Shown here piece after piece: positions 1-11,367 of a stretch of DNA of 64,000 nt (the stretch's first letter is position 1; each line of letters begins with the position of its first letter). Made by a program: the position numbers and the translations under genes. The DNA is from Isoetes taiwanensis (lineage: Eukaryota > Streptophyta > Lycopodiopsida > Isoetales > Isoetaceae), in assembly GCA_021234155.1 (NCBI GenBank), contig JAJEKV010000072.1:2664436-2728435 (forward strand), given 5' to 3'. A model generated the notes under the pieces. That model was not told the DNA's origin. It did not search any database and saw only the letters and a program-made list of their open reading frames with translations.

Positions 1-2014
1 AGCAGTGACGCACATTAAACCCTTGGCATCAGGCAACAATACAGCAGCTATAAAACCTGTCTTCGCATCTTCCTTGCATGCGCTCAATATCCTTTCCGAG
101 GAAGTCTGCTTGAAAATCATCCATTGCTCCAGCATTTGTCAATTGCCCTCAAGCAATATAACTGATTTTATAAATTTTTGCCATCAATTCAAACTTCTCT
201 CACCCAATCACACAGTTGGGGTTAAATAATTTGCCTGAAATGAATATGAATTTGCTTGAATTGGATCATGCTTAGCTATCTCCATGGACATTAAAAAAAA
301 CTATTTTATTCTATTCTTAACAGTTAACTATCTATTGCTCCAGCATTGTCCATAGATTTGTTCGTGCTTGCTCCTTATGGACTGGAAGTATTAGTTTTCT
401 GATCTTGCTTTTAATTGTTGTTAATCTTGCATTTCCATTTAAAACGACATATCCAATCATCTGCATTCCCATTAGCATCTGAGTAGAATGCCAATTCTTA
501 TTGCATCGGCATGAACAGCATTACACCACTATAACATTTTAGAATTTACCTTGAAGTAATCTTTATCATGAACTGCATAAACTGCTTTCAATTCAAAATG
601 TTTACAGGTTGGAGGCCATCTATACTGCAATAACTCATTTTGAAAACCTAATCAGAGCAATTTTATTTGGGCAAAATGATGAATTAAGAATGTGAGCATG
701 CTTTTATTTCTTCAAAATGGAGCTAGAACCCCTATGAATCAACATCCTGTAAAGAATTTAAGAGCGAAAACATTTGAAGGATTTTAATAGATGGATTTAT
801 ATGAGAATGTGGTTTTTGCGAGGAAATGCCAAGAATTGTAGATGTATAGACGAGTTGGGGAAGAGAAACATTCGCGGCGGCCTTGGCCGCCGCGATAAGT
901 TTCTTGTAACGGATAAACATGATAGAGTCAATTCATTTTTTTTAATGCTACGATGATTTAAGTTTGAAAAGATGCACAATGCTATTGCTGATCTTAACAT
1001 TAAGACGAAAATTTCACAACAAATCCATAAGGCAGTTGACTTCACAAACCAAATAATCTAGCAAAATTCCATAAGGCAATTGACTTCACAATGTCCACCA
1101 ATTCCCCTTAGCTGATAGCTTGTAATTTCCTGACATTTGGAGGATGCGTTGATTTTGCTGGATGACTTCTTGATTTTATATTCGTTGAGTAGGACCAAAA
1201 TTTGCAATCTTAGTCCTATAGTATAAACTCTTGACTTCTTATGCTTGGGTGGAAGATTTTGCAATCTTAGCCCTACAGTATAAACCCTTAGCTGTTTATG
1301 CTCGTACTATTATTACCCTTACCATTTACAATGCTTTACATCAACCAGTGTAATATTGTATGTAGTACATTAACTTGTGGGGTTCAAAAGGATTTAATTT
1401 AGATGTATAAATGACCATACTCAGAATCATCGAACATACCCCTAAAGCCATTGAATTTTTGTTATCTACAACTATATATAAGATGACTAGCAAAAAAACA
1501 TTATATCAGTTTTGAAATGCTTTTTTTTTTTTCCAGCCAAAAGACCCTATCCTCCCTTCGAGGCTGGGGATATTGCAAACTATCGTCCTACTCTTCCCTT
1601 TATTAGCTTCCAATTTTATGTTGGAAATTTTCTTCACTCTGCTTGAATCCCGCTGTATGGAAGAAACAACCATTGTCTTGCTTCTTTTTCTTCTTTAGTT
1701 TGCTTTGGTTATGGCATTGCAGGGATGTTTAGGGTCGATCAGAGCCTTCTGTCACTGCAAGCAATTTATTGAATTTTGATGTTCGTGGGCCAAATCAAGG
1801 CTACAGAATTCATTGTGGATCGGGCATATACAATAATTACTTGACGGGTCGCTCATGTCTCTTCTAGAATCCAAATAGCTGCGATGGCTACACCTTGGGC
1901 TCAATGCACAAAGTTTTCTTTTCCTTTCTGATCATCTTGCGCTAACTAGGTATGCTTGGATTTGCTTGCAACTCCAAAAGAAAGTGTTTCCAGAGCATAA
2001 ATGGTTATGTATAA
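1..2014. other. AT-rich intergenic DNA, no gene seen
   Basis: All six frames are short and lack recognisable domains. The stretch is AT-rich with scattered homopolymer runs and resembles old decayed repeat or intergenic DNA. The only structured item is the hairpin at 864-904, listed separately. Undetected small exons cannot be excluded. Confidence 0.5.
864..904. repeat. GC-rich hairpin, copy 1 of a dispersed pair
   Basis: TCGCGGCGGCC (872-882) and GGCCGCCGCGA (885-895) are perfect 11-bp inverted arms around TT. An outer pair AGAAAC (864-869) and GTTTCT (899-904) extends the stem. A diverged copy with the same core and flanks lies at 60,780-60,824, so this is a dispersed unit, perhaps a small foldback element. 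A GC-only stem in AT-rich DNA is conspicuous. Confidence 0.7.
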
Positions 2015-2109
2015 GGGAAAATAGCCCTCGAGGGTTTTCCGAGGGGTAATTTGCGAGGTGACGCTGCCGAGCAAATTGCCCCTGGAATACCCGAGGGGGG
2101 TATTTTCCC
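2015..2109. repeat. 95-bp near-perfect hairpin (foldback or hairpin RNA candidate)
   Basis: The 5' arm is 2015-2054, a 16-nt loop follows at 2055-2070, and the 3' arm is 2071-2109. GGGAAAATA (2015-2023) pairs with TATTTTCCC (2101-2109), and GGGGTAATTTGC (2043-2054) pairs with GCAAATTGCCCC (2071-2082) with one mismatch. The middle pairs through CCCTCG and CGAGGG blocks with small bulges. Length and shape are compatible with a hairpin RNA precursor or a recent foldback MITE; sequence alone does not decide. Confidence 0.7.
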
Positions 2110-2301
2110 GTGTGTAATCAACGGGAGGCTTAAATTTCCACTAGTATTTTGGCACATGGCATTTATCTTCCCTGTTTTCTCTGTTCTGGCGGAGCTAGGC
2201 TTGAACGATTTTCTCCGGCGGAGCTTCGCGAAGCACAGACAGCCCGTTGAATGAACTTGCCCCAGTGTTTTTTTAGTGCGCCTGTGTCTGTGACCAGTTT
2301 A

Positions 2302-2482
2302 CCCTTTTATTAAAGCCTTTATCTTTTTCTTGCCTTTTGATTTAAAAGGGCTAATAATAGGCTTCATCTAGGATAACTTTAGCTTGGATATTAATTCCAT
2401 GGCTTGGTTTAAAACAACTTGTCTTTCTTTCTTTCTCATTCTCTTGCTCTCATAGCCACACCCCCGAGCACCACCATATCAA
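2302..2482. repeat. Direct-repeat copy of the candidate LTR end
   Basis: This 180-bp stretch matches 4545-4729 with few differences, including the shared CTTCATCTAGGATAACTTTA block. The right-hand copy is the distal end of the candidate LTR at 3965-4733, so this may be a truncated partner LTR. The order of shared blocks differs on the two sides, implying rearrangement. Confidence 0.6.
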
Positions 2483-2984
2483 TTCCTTCCCTTCCCGGGA
2501 TTGATTGTTCTCGATCAAGGAATTATATGGCAAATTTAACACAACCAAGTCCATGGTTGCAACTCTGATTGAGTCCACAATCAAAAATATTCAAGTCCAG
2601 CCCTTCAGGCCAAAAATTTACAAGACCAACTACTATGCTGCAGTTATAATAGTTGTCTCACATGATATTAACATAAAGGTCTAAATGAATGAAACACAAG
2701 GTTGTTCTTATAACACAGTTTTAGCTTTAAAAGTGGAAGGAATTGAGAGGGAAACATCTTAGAATCCTGTAAGATAACTTAACTCAAATATTCAAAAGTT
2801 GGCTTTTGGTTTGGAAGGGAAGTATCGGTTTAAGGAAAGTTCAACGTAACCACTGAAGAACACTTCTCCAACAACAAACCAAATCTGAAAATTTTGTAGA
2901 AAAAGATAATTCAATAAAACCACTAGAGATTGCACTCTAGCAACAATCCAAATTTAAAGTTCAGGCTTTAGGAATTGGCTTAAG

Positions 2985-3125
2985 GGAATATCAGGAAACC
3001 GAGCGCCATCGAGAATCCAGAAGCTGCAGAGACCACTTGCCTGAAGGGGGCAGTGTGTCATGAATAGCCAGCACCCGGTAAGAAGACCGCACAAAGCAAG
3101 AAGACACAACATCCGGATGAACCTT
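2985..3125 (-). mobile_element. Fragment of the retroposon also seen at 18,520-18,650
   Basis: Read on the minus strand this stretch closely matches the plus-strand sequence at about 18,520-18,650. Both share a frame containing TGCWLFMTHCP and QASGLCSF. The fragment carries neither poly(A) tail nor upstream part. It is a truncated copy of a dispersed retroposon; the family is unknown to me. Confidence 0.6.
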
Positions 3126-3949
3126 CCAAACCTGCATTTGGATACCTGCAGACAAGGCATATGGCTTTTAATATTACAGAATAGAATTAATATCTAGAAG
3201 CTGTCTTCTGAGGCTGCCTAGCGGATCTAATATTCATTGAAGTAGGAAATGCAGTCGGAGATGTCTTGGACATATTATTTATAATATGTCCTTGAAATCC
3301 GCAGTTGAATGCAACAATGTTTCCTTTACATAAGTTGGGCCATGTGCAGAGTAGATCTACCTCTCCGCCTATCTCAATATTTACTTTCCATGGGAGCTTC
3401 CTTTCTATATGCCTGTTGCAACTCATTACAACTCCCTCTGCAAATTTTCAGTAAGCAAAAAACTGCCAATGAGTCGCCAACGAATCGCTCTCTCTAGTAG
3501 CGAATCAATCTCATCACTACTTATAATGGCATATTTCTTTAATCTTAAAATCATTCTTGCATTCTACTGCAATCTAACACATGATCATTAATAATTTCAG
3601 CTGAAAATATCATGGTAGATCAAAAATTAATTGGCTGCATCAGATTGTGCTACAAGTTTCTAAAAGAAAGTCAGAACTTCTAATCTTGCTATTCAGATCT
3701 ACCATTTCAAACTCTACTTAATTAAAAATTATAACAAAGGTGCTAACTTTGTTCACACATGCCTGAGAAACCAAAAATTGTTAATCACTTCATCATAAAT
3801 AGGGATTAGTCCAAGAGAATGACTTCATATTGGTGGATGGATGCATCGGTGCTTTAAAGAAAAAGAAAACTGCTGGGTTAAACCACCTAATTTCTATAAT
3901 TTAAATCTATAAATCTAAATTCCGCAGATCCTAGAGAAACTGGAACTAT

Positions 3950-4733
3950 GCTGTGATACCAATTTGTTACGAACCTGCAAAGTCCAGAGTAATTCTACAA
4001 AATGATTGGCAGAAAATAGAACAAATAAACATAAATCCACCTCTTAAGGGCACATCCAACCGGACTATCCTGAGCACGAGAATCTCCGAGAAAGACTGAA
4101 TTTGGAATAGGAAAGTTTTAAGGGAAAACAATTTAGCCACTAGAGATCCGCTCTAGCAAAATCGCAAATTCAAGGAGGAAAATAGGCTTAAGAACTGGCT
4201 AAGGTAGAATTCGGGTAATCGCAAAAGAACTGAAAGATTGATTCTCCAATCTATCAGTTACCATCACAAAAGCTCATACTTAAGGATTCCACAGATAGAA
4301 AATAAGAATAAGAAACCAGATTTGGGATGAAGCCAGTTGTTGAAGATTTGCTGAACATGAGTTGGATTGCATCCCTTGCCTCAGACATGTCCTTCGTTGG
4401 ATAAATAGCTGCTCGATGTGTCCGCCGTGTTCAAGATAATTGCCTATCTCTTTCTCCTGGTCAAAGTGGCAGATAGATGTTTGCCGACAATGTCTCATGT
4501 CTGCCTCTTCCTCTCCTAACTATCGCCATAATGTTCGTTTGTTGCCCTTTTATTAAAGCCTTTACCTTTTTCGTGCCTTTTGATTTAAAAAGTGTCTCCC
4601 CTAATAATAGTCTTCATCTAGGATAACTTTAGCTTGGATATTAATTCCATGACTTGGTTTAAAACAACTTGTCTTTCTTTCTCATTCTGTTGCTCTCATA
4701 GCCACATCCCCGAGCACTACCATATCAATAACA
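3950..4733 (-). mobile_element. Candidate LTR and primer-binding site of a decayed LTR element
   Basis: On the minus strand 3961-3950 reads TGGTATCACAGC, one mismatch from the usual initiator-Met tRNA primer site. Immediately beside it a block starts TGTTA (3965) and ends TAACA (4733), the short inverted ends expected of an LTR of about 769 bp. No gag or pol is recognisable to the left and no target duplication could be verified, so this is a remnant call. Confidence 0.45.
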
Positions 4734-4754
4734 CAAACCTACTACAGTCAGAGT

Positions 4755-5401
4755 CAGCCGAGTAAAAATAATAATAGCAAGATACAACTCGGATACCCAT
4801 TTCCAAGACAAGAATGCAGTTTAAAAATGAGTTGCTGCTCTTGAATAGAAAAATCGCCACGTTTTAATTGTGTATTTAAGTAATTGAGCCATCTAAGCCT
4901 GCAACTCTTACCACAATGCCATGTAAGGTTGCAAAATTCTGTGAAGCATCATGGATTGTCACAAAAATATACTATCTATCTACCTACCTATCCATCTATC
5001 TATACCAGCAATAATTAAAAAGTATACAAAGGCTGATCCCACAAAAGGCTGCAAGATTATTACTAGCTTCAATTGACACGAAGTTCCAAAGCTTAATCCT
5101 ATTAGCATCAATATAGCTCTTCAGAACAAGGTTCTTCATCTGGAGACCATAACCCCTTTTAACCTTTCACGAATCCAATGTGAGCATGCAAGCACATGAA
5201 CTCCCAGCCGACACTAGCATATGCTTTTGCAAAATCAAGTTTGAGATACACAACAAGATGATTTTGTTGGTGTGCCCAATAGATCCCCTCATATGTAGCA
5301 GCTACATTATTAAGTTTGCATCTCCTCGAAAGAAATTTTGACTGAGTTGTAGAAATGGACTCAGCCAAAACACCGGGTGGATTCATGGTATGGTGTCTCA
5401 A
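4755..5401 (-). mobile_element. LINE ORF2 fragment (reverse transcriptase), minus strand
   Basis: Minus-strand frames from 5401 downward contain the LINE reverse-transcriptase block YLKLDFAKAYASVGWEF, matching the plant LINE pattern LDFxKAYDxVxWxF. Further left, near 5,120-5,060, another frame reads ANRIKLWNFVSIEAS. The region 4755-5165 is repeated at 32,572-32,970. Stops and frame shifts show an inactive copy. A TATC-type microsatellite lies within it near 4,975-5,005. Confidence 0.65.
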
Positions 5402-5639
5402 TTTTGCTCATTTTTGCACCACAAAAATAGTCCAAAACATAGTTCAAGATTGTGGTTTGTACACACAAAAATTCAAATCATTTAGCATTTATGATAGTGC
5501 AAAAATAAAATTCCCTCTCTTTGGCATGATATCTTTCTCGAGAATAGGACTTTTTGAATTTGCCACACAAGCCAAATGCCACGGAGACCAAAATAACGTG
5601 GACCGCCAAAAAATAACCAAAAACACCAAAAAGACCTAA

Positions 5640-5960
5640 ATAGAGACCGCCGAAGAATAGCCAGATCTTGTGGATCGTAGCTTGTGGATCATAGCCAAAC
5701 AGATCTTGTGGATCATAGCCACCAAACAGAGATTGGCGGATCATAGCTTGCCAAATCATGGGAAAAGCTTTTGGGAAAAGCTTTGCTATATCAAAGGCTT
5801 CATTTTGTTTCCATTGATTTTTGACCTTGTGAAAAGACCTAAATAGAGATTGCGGAAGCACAGCCAGATCTTGTGGATCATAGCTTGTGGATCATAGCAT
5901 AAAGATTGTCGGATCATAGCTAGAGCTTGTGGCAAGCTTTTTGTTGTATGTAGTGCCAAT
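5640..5960. repeat. Imperfect short direct repeats (GATCTTGTGGATCATAGC)
   Basis: The motif GATCTTGTGGATCATAGC and shortened forms recur at least six times, in two blocks that also share GACCTAAATAGAGA and AAGCTTTT neighbours. The arrangement looks like a decayed tandem or segmental duplication. No coding function is visible; ORFs here only reflect the repeat. Confidence 0.6.
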
Positions 5961-6136
5961 TTTGATTGATTTTTGACCTTGTGGAGTTGGTTCAATCCTT
6001 GGTCTCTTAAATTTCATGGTTGTAGAAATGGAAAAAAATGTCTTGAATGATAGTGGATTATCATACGAGGGGATTTGTTAAAACATGAGGAAAAGTTTGT
6101 GGATCCATTAGAGATGCTAAGTATTGGGGACCAAAG

Positions 6137-6526
6137 GTGGAGAATAAACAATCCTATAGATTGAGGGCTCTGAAAAAAGAAAAGAAAGAGGCTTTTCTGA
6201 GCATTTATAGGGCAATCTATGAGGAAAGGAGTCATGTTCAAAATGGGCAGGTTAGTCAAGTTATGGCTGTAGCATGGTTTTTGCATGATGTTAAAGGTAA
6301 GGATATAGATTGGTTGAGTTTTTATAAGCATGCTTCAAAAAAGAGGTCTTCAATGCTAGAAGAAGATAATATACCCATCCAAGAAGATAGTGGGACTAGA
6401 AAAGCACTAAAACCTATACAAGATTCAGGCATCACTGAACCACGATTGGCTTCATCATATTCTAAAACCGTGGAGTCTAAGAGACAGAAATATGGTAATA
6501 CAAGTTGTAGTTTTTATTTTGTTTAA
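6137..6526 (+). CDS. Hypothetical ORF, 129 aa
   Basis: I do not recognise this protein. It opens with a basic segment rich in Lys, Arg and Glu and has a hydrophobic/aromatic block AVAWFLHDVKGKDIDWLSFY near residues 40-60. The C-terminal third is Ser/Lys-rich and ends in FYFV. There is no clear domain, signal peptide or membrane segment. It sits just upstream of TTGTGG-rich DNA and could be an exon of the same decayed unit as the genes at 7.3-10.5 kb, or chance. Confidence 0.25.
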   Translation: MENKQSYRLRALKKEKKEAFLSIYRAIYEERSHVQNGQVSQVMAVAWFLHDVKGKDIDWLSFYKHASKKRSSMLEEDNIPIQEDSGTRKALKPIQDSGITEPRLASSYSKTVESKRQKYGNTSCSFYFV

Positions 6527-6689
6527 TTTGCATTTTGTCAAATGAGCTTACTAAACACAATGTGGGTGGTTTCAAACAAAGTTGGAGATGCAAAAGGAGA
6601 TTTTACCTTTGGACATTCGATAGTAAGTACTTTTTGATAAACATTGTAGAGTCTTAATAATCATTGGTTTGTTCATAGCCTAACCTTCG

Positions 6690-7180
6690 GGTTATTGTGG
6701 TCATAGTTTTTGTGATAGTTTTGTCGCCAGTTCTTAAATTGTAGTTCTTTAGTAGAATTGTGGTTTGGAGTTCTTAAATTGAGTTGTGAATTTATATTAT
6801 TTGTAGTATATAATTGTGATTTAGAGTTTGTGAATTTAGATTGTAGTTTATATATTTGGATTTGTTGTTTGTGGTTTATGATTTGTGGTTTGGGGTTAAT
6901 GGATTTGGTTTATGAGTTGGGTGTCTTAGTTTGTGGATTGAGTGAATTTTATATTGTGTTCAGTAGTTTGTGGTTTGTGGTTGCATGTTTTGGTTTGTGG
7001 ATTGGGGAATTTTATATTGTGTTTTGTGGTTTGTGGTTTTGCATTTGTCTTTGGTTTGTGGTTTTGCATTTGTGATGGTTAAATTGTGGTTAAGGATTTA
7101 TACTTTGTGCTTTGTGGATTATATTTTATAGATTGGACCTGAATTATAGTGAGTGGAATATAGATTGTGGATTGAGCCTT
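6690..7180. repeat. TTTGTGG-type low-complexity DNA
   Basis: The plus strand is dominated by variants of GGTTTGTGGTTTGTGG with almost no C. Similar tracts occur at 10,620-11,240 and, in complement, at 14,725-15,130. ORFs here (for example 6758-7075) are Cys/Trp/Leu-rich artefacts of the composition. The tracts recur beside the same kinds of gene fragments, so they may be intron or terminal sequence of one repeat family. Confidence 0.6.
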
Positions 7181-7339
7181 TAATAAAGTTTCTTTAGATT
7201 GTGGAATATACTTGTATCCCCAGAAACTAATTTCTTGAATTGTTTCATTACAGATTCTTACGGGTGATGACAAAATGGAAGGAGTCCACTGAATTGAAGG
7301 TGAAAGAGGTTGATTGTAGGCTACAAGGTCATATAACAA

Positions 7340-8187
7340 ATGGAAAGAGTTGAAGAAAACCTTCAAATCATTGAGGGAGAAGAAGGAGCATTATATGCAA
7401 GAAATTGTAGACATCAAATGCTTGATGCAAGGAATGACAAAGGAAGCAAATGCGCAGTGTGCAAACAGGTGGTAGATATGAAGGAAGCCGAGGTAGTTAA
7501 AGTTGTGGCATCATTGGTTGTTGTAGAGGAAGATCTTGATGCTATTGAGAAGAGGAGGCAAGGGGACAATGATGAGATTGCAAAAACTTCGGACCGCGGT
7601 CTTGAAAGGCTTATTGAAGGCTGCAATGTCCTTGAGAACGGGATTAAACTAGATCCTTATCTACCCGAAGTCTATAGAAACAAATTTCCTATCAGACTCA
7701 CCCGAACGTGTATGTCCCTATTGTAGAAGATTCTTGGAATATGATGGGAAGCCAACGCCCTTTGTTACTACAGAGTGTAACCATCTTTACCATATTCAAT
7801 GTTTGGCCTCATTATTAAGGTATGAGCAAAAGTAAATTTTGATCTTAACAATAGTTATATTTTGATCATTAAGCTCTTTTAAATTGATGTGTATAATTTC
7901 TTGTTTTCAGTTATAGGGATAAGTGTTGTAGCCAGATTGTAACCAGATCATATCCGCCACTTGGATTCTTTGCATTTGGCGTGAAGAAAGTTGTACACTC
8001 ATATGGTATGTATAAGTGGTTAAGCAATCAACTTCTTTAACATCATTTAATGTTGATGGTTTTGTTGGTTGTCCTTTTAGATGTCCATATGAATCCCACA
8101 TATGCAAGCACAAGTAGAGATAAGGGATATCTATTCTCACAGATAGAAGAGCAAAAGATCCAAGTGGAGAATGCAACACAACTTTGA
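7340..8187 (+). CDS. RING-like protein, partial, three supported exons
   Basis: The RING-like reading lies at 7653-7819 and shows CPYC followed by ECNHLYHIQC, a Cys-x2-Cys then Cys-x-His-x2-His-x2-Cys pattern. Introns 7820-7910 and 8006-8080 have GT-AG ends, and phases (2, then 1) keep the frame open through exons 7911-8005 and 8081-8187 to a TGA. The usual last CPxC pair is not seen; DKCCSQ is the nearest, so zinc binding may be incomplete. Upstream, 7340-7650 is open in a different frame and Lys/Glu-rich, perhaps coiled coil, so a frame slip or hidden splice must join them. If functional it would act as an E3 ubiquitin ligase-type protein; a captured fragment in a transposon is equally possible. 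Confidence 0.45.
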
Positions 8188-8308
8188 AATTGAGAAAGGA
8201 GCACTTTGGACAATCGAGAAAGTGAGAAACAAGGTAATGTAAAAGTTAATAGTTTGTATTAGAATAACTTATGTTATTTTTCATTCTTCTTGTATCTTCC
8301 CTCGCATG

Positions 8309-8395
8309 CAGGCTTCAAATTGCAATCAAATCTAAATGAAGAGTCAAGTCGCGGCAGGCTTCAAATTGCGGTCAAATCTAAATGAAGAGTCAAGT
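8309..8395. repeat. Tandem duplication of about 46 bp
   Basis: CAGGCTTCAAATTGC and its following 26 bases occur at 8309-8349 and again at 8355-8395 with two differences. It lies just downstream of the RING-like gene and has no evident function. Confidence 0.7.
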
Positions 8396-9096
8396 GCAAA
8401 GATATGCCGATGCTTCCAAATTTACGTCAAGTGCGTTAGATGTCTCCAAAAGCTACAATGAACCTTCTCTATTTGGACCTCCTAGCCCTTCTAGCTTTAC
8501 CAAGCAGAAGTTTCCACCGTGATCCGAAAACCCACTTTCTAGCTTCAACAAGGAGGATAAGCTCAATAAACCCTCTAGCTCTACCAAGCAAGCTTGAGTC
8601 CATGCGATCTGAAAAACGCTTTCTAGCTTCGACAATGAGGAGAAGTTCAAGTTTGCATTAAAAAAACCACTTTTTGTAGTAGAAGTCAAAGATTTCATAT
8701 CTGGTTGGTTTAAGATACTAATTTTATTATTCCTTTGATAGTTCTAATATTATTCATCTTGAAGCTATAATTTCTTTAGGTATAGATACAAGTAGCAAAT
8801 TGGAAATCTAAAACCTAAAATGTCGAAGAGATATCTACTAGAAAAACAAAGGTATTCTTCCTTCACTTTTGTTCCATTATAGCTTAGTAAATTAGTGTAC
8901 TAATTCTCTAAATATATAGCAATTCTCTTGGCTCAAGAAATACAATTTGATGATGACAATGTAATGTCAAATAGCATTTTACCTCAACCACCATCCACAA
9001 AACAACCAAGTAAGATACACTGCATTGATTGAGTTAAAAGGTTTCATTTTTTTTCCTAGCTTCTTTTTTGTCTCATTCTTCCTCAATATTTGACCG

Positions 9097-9865
9097 TTGT
9101 ATCTTGTTGTTTTTACTAGTACCGACAATTCTGATGGAGAGTTCAAAGAGAAGAAAATGGACCTTATTATACCTGGAAGTGATTGTGCATCATCTCCAGC
9201 CATCAAGAGAATCAGGTTGTCTAAAAAACTATTGATCTTTGATTTCAATGGTGTGCTTGGAAAATTCTACGAGCAAACTAGTAGGAATGTCATACCAAGG
9301 GTGGATCCACCACTAGAACTTTTGTTGCTTTCCAAAACAAAGATGTTGGTATTCAGGAAAGATTTATTCGAGTTTCTTGGCTGGTGTATAAACCAGTTTG
9401 ACATTGCAATATGGGCTGATTTTGATGGTACCATCTTGAACCTGATAACTAAAAAGTTCTTTCCAGAAGATATAAGGAGTGCATTAATATTCCAGTGGGG
9501 TCTAAAGGAACTCACTAGAGCATGCACTAAAGTTAATAAAATCAATATTAACTTCAAGATTCTAGAGAAAGTGTACAATCACAAACCTCTTGCGGGGATC
9601 ATATAAAGTGGTCAATACACTCTTGGTTGATGACCATATGTACAAAGGTTACAAAAATGCCCGACACACTATAGTCACTCCTATCACCTTCAATCCTGAG
9701 CAAGGTGATCGAGACTATTTTACCAAAGTTTTGAAGCCATGGTTGTTGGGCCTTTCTTCTGCTGATAGTGTTGCTACATATGTACAAGATCATCCAATAG
9801 AAAATTGGTTGGATGATATCTCGAAAAAATTTATTGTGGCTATGAAGAAGAAGAACAAGATTTGA
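9097..9865 (+). pseudogene. FCP1/NLI-interacting-factor-like HAD phosphatase, frame-broken
   Basis: The 5' frame (to 9606) contains KKLLIFDFNGVLGKF, matching the first HAD motif of plant FCP1-like proteins, which often read LDLNG rather than DxDxT. Next come MLVFRKDLFEFLGWC and FDIAIWADFDG. The 3' frame (from about 9590) contains NTLLVDDHMYKGYKN, the second acidic motif, and YVQDHPIENWL near the end. The frames meet at a GGGG run near 9591-9594; a one-base difference there would make them continuous. The first nucleophile-type Asp is present but the second Asp of DxD is Asn, so catalysis is doubtful. An open stretch at 8922-9009 ending at a GT donor may be an upstream exon. Likely a decayed or captured copy. 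Confidence 0.7.
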
Positions 9866-10223
9866 TTATTACTAGAATCTATAAACTATTTTAGATCTAA
9901 TTTGTTACAAAACATTGTGTAAGATATCTGAAATCTACTTTGAAATCTAAATGTGTTAAAATGCATTTGTTTCCTTGGATTGTATTATTTACCTTAATAA
10001 CAGATTGAGGAAGAGGAGCAGATCCCTAGTAGAATTGTTCTCGACAACTTTCTACCCATGGTGTATTATACCGAGTCCAACCCAATCACTATAACGAAAT
10101 AATGTGGCGTAGACATTCCGGACAATGAGACACGATGTATTTAATAATACGATCATTGATCTGTTCATGAGGTAAATTGTTGTATACCTAGGATTGTACT
10201 TTTATTGCTAGGACCTCTTTATA

Positions 10224-10267
10224 GCATGGTGTATTTTGCTTAGAAATGGTGTATTTTGCTTAGAAAT
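10224..10267. repeat. Short tandem duplication at an exon edge
   Basis: ATGGTGTATTTTGCTTAGAA occurs twice in tandem. The second copy supplies the TTAG that looks like the acceptor site for the Ulp1-like exon starting at 10,264. Confidence 0.7.
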
Positions 10268-10552
10268 GAGTGGCTACATTTGGATGAGGAACGAAGAAAA
10301 CAAGTATACATATGTCATGCACTAACATATGGATATATAAAAATGAAAAAAGAACTTGTTATATCCAAATTGTTGCTGGGATTGGATATGGACCATTGTG
10401 CATGTTTGATTATTCCTATGTGCCATAGGAATCATTGGACTGCAGCTGTGATATTGGGTCTTTTAGCCCCTAGCAATTACACTTATCCAGTTATATTGCA
10501 CTTTGATAGCCTTGGTTGTCAAAGGTATGATTGGACACCTATAAGCAGGTAA
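10264..10552 (+). CDS. Ulp1 (C48)-like cysteine protease exon, partial
   Basis: The exon follows TTTTGCTTAG (acceptor) and ends at AGCAG before GTAAGTGG (donor). It encodes CACLIIPMCHRNHWTAAVI followed by VILHFDSLGCQRYDW. In Ulp1/SENP proteases the His-Trp block carries the catalytic His and the FDSL block the catalytic Asp; both are present. The Gln-Cys block expected downstream is not found. A further short exon may start at 10,625 after AACAG but soon enters low-complexity DNA. Plant transposons of the MULE and CACTA types commonly carry Ulp1-like domains, so this may be transposon cargo rather than a host deSUMOylase. Confidence 0.6.
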
Positions 10553-10619
10553 GTGGTCAATTTGTGAATTCAAATGTAAACTTATTTTGATTATGTAGGA
10601 ATTGACTTTCCTCTCTTAT

Positions 10620-11300
10620 AACAGGCTAATAGAAACTTTGGCCAAGTTTGTGGAGTTTAGAGTTTGGAAGTTTGAGTTTATGTAGTAACAAGCCACAAAG
10701 AGAATTAGAGTTTTAGTTTGTGGAGTTTGTGTTTGTGTAGTAACAAGTCACAAAAGAGAGAATTGAGTTTGAGTTTATGTAGTAACAAGCCACAAAGAGA
10801 ATTGGAGTTTTAGTTTGTGGAGTTTAGAGTTTGGAAGTTTGAGTTTATGTAGTAACAACCCACAGAGAGAATTGGAGTTTTAGTTTGTGGAGTTTGTGTT
10901 TGTGTAGTAACAAGTCACAAAAAGAGAGAATTGAGTTTTAGTTTGTGTAGTTTGTGTTTGTGTAGTAACAAGTCACAAAAGAGAGAATTTGAGTTTGAGT
11001 TTGTGGAGTTTGAGTTTGTGGAGTTTGAGTTTATGTAGTAACAAGCCACAAAGAGAAATGGAGTTTTGAGAAATGGAGTTTTGAGTTTGTGGTTTGTTTG
11101 TTTTTCTTTTCAAAAGAGAGAATTTGAGTTTGAGTTTGTGGAGTTTGAGTTTGTGGAGTTTGAGTTTATGTAGTAGTTTTGAGAAATGGAGTTTTGAGTT
11201 TGTGGTTTGTTTGTTTTTCTTTTTGACGTTTTGAGTTGTATAGTATAGTTAGTCTGGAGTTTGTTTTTTTTTTGGAGTTGGAGTTCTGGAGTTCATTTTC
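10620..11300. repeat. GTTTGTGGAGTTTGAG-type minisatellite
   Basis: Units such as GAGTTTGTGGAGTTTGAG and TATGTAGTAACAAGCCACAA recur irregularly over about 650 bp. Longer period copies of about 85-100 bp can be seen, for example around the repeated GTAACAAGCCACAAAGAGAA. No coding potential. Confidence 0.7.
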
Positions 11301-11367
11301 TTAAGGACACTTTTTTAAGGACCTCTCTAAGGACTTAGTCTAATGCTGCAAAGTCCCTCAATCCTGG

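Noticed and set aside
6758-7075. 105-codon Cys/Trp/Leu-rich plus ORF
   Set aside because: It arises from TTTGTGG low-complexity DNA that lacks stops; no real protein features.
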